Assembly (NCBI GenBank): GCA_903854305.1
Contig: CAINWC010000049.1
Coordinates: 1 to 19,051, forward strand
Direction: 5' to 3'
Length of the DNA stretch: 19,051 nt
From: an uncultured Pseudomonadota bacterium
GTDB lineage: Bacteria > Pseudomonadota > Gammaproteobacteria > Burkholderiales > Methylophilaceae
This document shows, one piece after another, positions 16,178-19,051 of this stretch. Position 1 is the stretch's first letter; each line of letters begins with the position of its first letter. The notes under the pieces were generated by a model. That model had not been told where the DNA came from. It was given only the letters and a program-made list of their open reading frames with translations, and did not search any database. The translations under genes were made by a program, and so were the position numbers.

Positions 16178-17095
16178 TCAACTACTGACCTTAAGATACT
16201 GCCTTGGGTCTAGCGGATTACCATTCAAGCGAATTTCATAATGTAAATGCGCCCCAGTAGAGCGGCCCGTATTACCGACTTCAGCAATTATTTGCCCTTT
16301 TTCTACACGCTCACCCACTTTAACCAATAGTTTTGAGCTATGTGCATAGCGTGTTTCTAGCCCAGAACCGTGATCAATTTTGACAAGTTTACCATAATCA
16401 GGCGTTTGCTCAGCAAACGACACTATGCCGCCAGCCGCAGCATAAATTGGCGTACCGGTTGCAGCAGGAAAATCAAGGCCTTCATGAAAGGCTTTTTCAC
16501 CATTAAACGGGTCTATGCGCCAGCCAAAGCTAGATGAATTGAAAGCCACTTCCACAGGGCTACTATTGGGCAGCGTATCTTTCAACACACTTTGTTGCAA
16601 CAATTTAGCCTCAAGGCTACTTAGGTGGTCAGTATCAAACTCTATTTTCGCCATTAACTCTGCAATATATTTTTGCAAATCAACCTCAGATAAAGGTGAA
16701 TTGCGCACCAATGGGCCGCCTTGACCAGCAGGTAAATTTTTAACAGGGTTTGAGTTTTTTTTCACGCCTGCAGCTTCATCGTGCGCAACAGGCTTTTCAC
16801 CCGCCAGCTTAGATAGACGCTCACTCTGTGCATCCAATCGCATAATGCGAGCTTGCATTTCGCCCAATTGCACGGCATAGGCATCAAGATGTTTTTGCGG
16901 ATTGTTAAATGAAAACTTCAATTGCGGAGGAATCAAAGACTTTACCCCCTGTTGCAATGCGGACTCCTGTGGCACAATCAACATGAATGTAATGACAATT
17001 GGCAATAGTACGAGCGCGAGCACTATCATGCCAACTTGCAGCACTGACAACGTTTTCGCTTTCGCCATACTATTTGAGACAAATATGATATTCAT
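16178..17095 (-). CDS. Membrane-anchored M23 family metallopeptidase (LytM domain)
   Basis: Peptidoglycan-hydrolase family protein of 305 residues. A short basic N-terminus (MNIIFVSNSMAKAKTLS) leads to a transmembrane segment at about 19-41. A periplasmic linker with helical, coiled-coil-like stretches (about 66-100 and 138-170) follows, then the LytM domain at about 185-300. Zinc ligands are His204 and Asp208 (HEGLDFP) and His285 (HLHYE), with His252 (AHSS) and His283 as the further conserved histidines, so it looks catalytically competent. A start at 17128 is possible, but the ATG at 17095 has AGGAA just upstream and gives the N-terminus typical of this family. It is divergent from dciA, with 41 bases between. 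Its exact cell-wall role is not known. Confidence 0.9.
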   Translation of the reverse strand: MNIIFVSNSMAKAKTLSVLQVGMIVLALVLLPIVITFMLIVPQESALQQGVKSLIPPQLKFSFNNPQKHLDAYAVQLGEMQARIMRLDAQSERLSKLAGEKPVAHDEAAGVKKNSNPVKNLPAGQGGPLVRNSPLSEVDLQKYIAELMAKIEFDTDHLSSLEAKLLQQSVLKDTLPNSSPVEVAFNSSSFGWRIDPFNGEKAFHEGLDFPAATGTPIYAAAGGIVSFAEQTPDYGKLVKIDHGSGLETRYAHSSKLLVKVGERVEKGQIIAEVGNTGRSTGAHLHYEIRLNGNPLDPRQYLKVSS

Positions 17096-17136
17096 AGTAT
17101 TCCTAACCACTACTCGTATATTCAACACCAGCAGTT

Positions 17137-17553
17137 ATGCGCCAGTTTAATTCTTTACTTAAACAACCTGAGCTTGATGCATTAAATGTGCATACTAAGG
17201 AAGCTCAAGCTGCGCAAAATATTTGGGAGACGATTGCACCTGACAACCTAGCTAAATTTAGCCATGCAACCGCTATTAAAAATCAACAATTCACCATCTT
17301 TGCCCACAACAACGCAGTTGCGGCAAAAATTAAGCTTTTCATCCCTAGCTTGTTGATTAAGCTAGAAAAGCAAGAGTGTGAAGTTACTTCAATTCGGGTG
17401 AAAGTGCAAGTAAAATCTACCCCACAAGCCAAGCCAAAAATCATTAGAAAACTAAGCTCACAAGCCGCCTCAGATTTAAAAATTCTAGCCACCAAACTAA
17501 CTGGCACTCCACTTGGTGACGCTCTGGCTAATCTAGCCAGAAAAGCTGATTAA
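17137..17553 (+). CDS. dciA: DUF721 protein, DciA-type helicase-loading factor
   Basis: A 138-residue protein resembling DciA, the ancestral bacterial loader/operator of replicative helicase DnaB. The DUF721 part spans about residues 20-85, including IWETIAPDNLAKFSHATAIK and FTIFAHNNAVAAKIKLFIPS, and ends in a KLEKQECEVTSIRVKVQV strand. The remainder is a basic tail. A DUF721 gene next to the M23 peptidase and secA is the usual betaproteobacterial arrangement, which supports the call more than the weak sequence pattern does. The start has no strong ribosome site. Confidence in DUF721 is higher than in the functional name. Confidence 0.75.
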   Translation: MRQFNSLLKQPELDALNVHTKEAQAAQNIWETIAPDNLAKFSHATAIKNQQFTIFAHNNAVAAKIKLFIPSLLIKLEKQECEVTSIRVKVQVKSTPQAKPKIIRKLSSQAASDLKILATKLTGTPLGDALANLARKAD

Positions 17554-17669
17554 AAAAGCCAATCGTTAAACAGCCACACGTTTTATGCTGCACCTAGCCG
17601 ACATTAACTACGGGCTAAACGATATGGTATAAACAGTTGTTCGCACGTTCTAATAGTGCAATAATGAAA

Positions 17670-17712
17670 TTGTTGTTACAAATCATTTACATCATTAAAT
17701 GTGTTTCAACAA
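17670..17712. repeat. Nested inverted repeat upstream of hppA
   Basis: The inner arms CATTTA (17684-17689) and TAAATG (17696-17701) are perfect complements around CATCAT. The outer arms TTGTTG (17670-17675) and CAACAA (17707-17712) are also perfect complements. The whole could fold as an interrupted hairpin in RNA or be a regulator-binding site on DNA. Confidence 0.35.
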
Positions 17713-17906
17713 GATATTTCGAGATGTTTAGCGCTTACTTTTTAGATCACAATTGGGGGATTTAGGCTTTTAAAGAAATCGCATTTGATGTTATTTACTG
17801 CTTGTTTAACACTTTGTATTTGTTCTTGGTTTCAGTTCACGCTAGTTTTATTTTAACGTTGCATTTTAATGTTGAATCTACGCTCCGTCTTTAATAATGT
17901 AATTTA

Positions 17907-17935
17907 TTGAGTATCGGAAACGCAGACTTTATAAA
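17907..17935 (+). promoter_or_regulatory. hppA: Probable hppA promoter (sigma-70 type)
   Basis: TTGAGT (17907-17912) and TATAAA (17930-17935) are separated by exactly 17 bases, a good vegetative promoter pattern. Transcription would start near 17942, leaving a very short leader that still holds the ribosome site AGGGAG (17945-17950) five bases before the ATG. Confidence 0.5.
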
Positions 17936-17955
17936 AATTTAGATAGGGAGAAGTC

Positions 17956-19051
17956 ATGTCAGTTGCAATAATGATTGCCATCGGAGCTGCTGTTTTGGCG
18001 GTGTTGTATGGCGTAATAATGAGTAAATGGATTTCAGGCCTACCCGCCGGTAACGCACGCATGCAGGAGATCGCAAGCGCCATTCAACAAGGGGCAGCAG
18101 CTTATTTAGCCCGTCAATATAAAGCCATCACCATCGTTGGTGTTGTTCTCGCCATTTTAATCGCTATATTTTTAGGTCCTAAAACGGCATTAGGCTTTGT
18201 CATCGGCGCTGTGTTATCTGGCGCTTGTGGCTTTATTGGCATGAATGTTTCAGTGAAAGCCAATGTGCGTACAGCACAAGCTGCCACTGGCGGCATTGCC
18301 CCTGCACTGGATGTCGCATTTAAAGGTGGTGCAATTACGGGCATGCTGGTCGTAGGGCTAGGCTTACTAGGTGTTGCTGGTTTTTACTGGTTTTTAGGCG
18401 GTGAAAATGCAACTGACCTCAATCCACTGATTGGCTTGGCATTCGGCTCTTCTCTCATCTCCATCTTCGCACGTTTAGGCGGCGGCATTTTTACCAAAGG
18501 AGCAGATGTAGGCGCCGACCTAGTGGGTAAAGTGGAAGCAGGCATCCCAGAAGATGACCCTCGCAATCCTGCGGTGATTGCTGATAATGTTGGCGACAAT
18601 GTGGGCGACTGTGCCGGTATGGCCGCTGACTTATTCGAAACTTATGCGGTGACTTTAATCGCCACGATGGTTTTGGGTAGCTTATTACTGACCAACGCAG
18701 GTGCTAACGGCATCTTATATCCCCTGATGTTAGCTGCCGTTTCTATCGTCGCTTCTATTATTGGCTGCTTCTTTGTTAAGGCTTCGTCAGGCATGAAAAA
18801 TGTAATGCCTGCTTTATATAAAGGCCTTGCAGTTGCCGGCACATTATCACTCGTGTTATTTTATTTCGTGACCATGAAAATGTTTCCTGAGGGCTTAATG
18901 GCTGGAGACCTGGCTGTTTCTGCTAATCAGCTATTTTACTCATGTGCGGTAGGTTTAGTGCTAACTGCAGCATTGGTATGGATTACGGAATACTACACAG
19001 GCACAGACTACGCCCCAGTAAAACACATCGCACAAGCCTCTACGACAGGGC
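17956..19051 (+). CDS. hppA: Membrane-bound ion-pumping pyrophosphatase (partial, 3' end missing)
   Basis: Couples hydrolysis of pyrophosphate to pumping of H+ (or Na+) across the membrane. The visible 365 codons contain several transmembrane segments. The diagnostic block begins at about residue 175: [20 protein letters not shown], then [20 protein letters not shown] and [14 protein letters not shown], whose Asp and Lys residues bind Mg-pyrophosphate. [20 protein letters not shown] appears near the right edge. The residues that separate K+-dependent from K+-independent enzymes lie in the missing C-terminal half, so that subtype cannot be told. A strong ribosome site (AGGGAG) precedes the ATG. 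The gene is preceded by about 400 gene-free bases and appears to have its own promoter. Confidence 0.96.
   Translation, partial: MSVAIMIAIGAAVLAVLYGVIMSKWISGLPAGNARMQEIASAIQQGAAAYLARQYKAITIVGVVLAILIAIFLGPKTALGFVIGAVLSGACGFIGMNVSVKANVRTAQAATGGIAPALDVAFKGGAITGMLVVGLGLLGVAGFYWFLGGENATDLNPLIGLAFGSSLISIFARLGGGIFTKGADVGADLVGKVEAGIPEDDPRNPAVIADNVGDNVGDCAGMAADLFETYAVTLIATMVLGSLLLTNAGANGILYPLMLAAVSIVASIIGCFFVKASSGMKNVMPALYKGLAVAGTLSLVLFYFVTMKMFPEGLMAGDLAVSANQLFYSCAVGLVLTAALVWITEYYTGTDYAPVKHIAQASTTG

Larger units (their letters stand above)
17554..17955. other. Gene-free region upstream of hppA
   Basis: No reading frame with family-like sequence is visible in these 402 bases, and no tRNA or recognised riboswitch. 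The region is AT-rich. It contains a nested inverted repeat at 17670-17712 and the probable hppA promoter near its right end, both listed separately. No clear terminator for dciA was found. The length leaves room for a small RNA or several regulator sites, but nothing proves one. Confidence 0.5.

Noticed and set aside
17096..17128. Eleven-residue upstream extension of the M23 peptidase
   Set aside because: AGGAA before the ATG at 17095 and the typical MNII-type N-terminus favour the shorter form.
17554..17630. Rho-independent terminator after dciA
   Set aside because: ATCGTT and AACGAT can pair over a distance, but the stem is broken, the loop is long and no T tract follows.

Overview
The window reads as chromosomal DNA of a moderately AT-rich betaproteobacterium, most likely a Methylophilaceae member close to Methylotenera. 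This placement is an inference from gene content and order: dapA-bamC, rnfABCDGE-nth, secA next to an M23 peptidase and a DciA gene, and a membrane pyrophosphatase. No marker gene fixes the species. I see no rRNA, tRNA, CRISPR array, insertion sequence or phage gene.

Layout. Positions 1-1810 (minus strand) hold dapA followed by bamC, which runs off the left edge. A divergent gene-free region (1811-2123) carries short repeats and possible promoters. From 2124 to 12952 all genes lie on the plus strand with small gaps or overlaps. First comes a complete Rnf electron-transfer complex (rnfA, B, C, D, G, E), then endonuclease III (nth), a stand-alone FIST sensory protein and a DUF1841 protein. Next are an ECF-type sigma factor and a small zinc-binding anti-sigma factor. 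The run ends with a three-gene RiPP locus of the HvfABC/bufferin type: a secreted Cys-containing precursor, a DUF692 (MNIO) modifying enzyme and a DUF2063 partner protein. The partner gene is split by a frameshift in a run of eight A. On the minus strand, 12977-17095 holds a DUF1289 protein, secA and a membrane-anchored M23 peptidase; dciA diverges from the peptidase. A roughly 400-base gene-free region then precedes hppA, which runs off the right edge.

How the parts fit. Rnf couples cytoplasmic redox carriers to the ion gradient, and Nth is an Fe-S DNA-repair enzyme commonly found next to Rnf in proteobacteria. The sigma/anti-sigma pair sits immediately upstream of the RiPP precursor and plausibly switches the RiPP genes on under metal (copper) or redox stress. 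The precursor ends in four Cys in motifs that depart from the canonical EGKCG, and its DUF2063 partner is apparently frameshifted. These two points make the 9981-12952 segment the most interesting part of the window.
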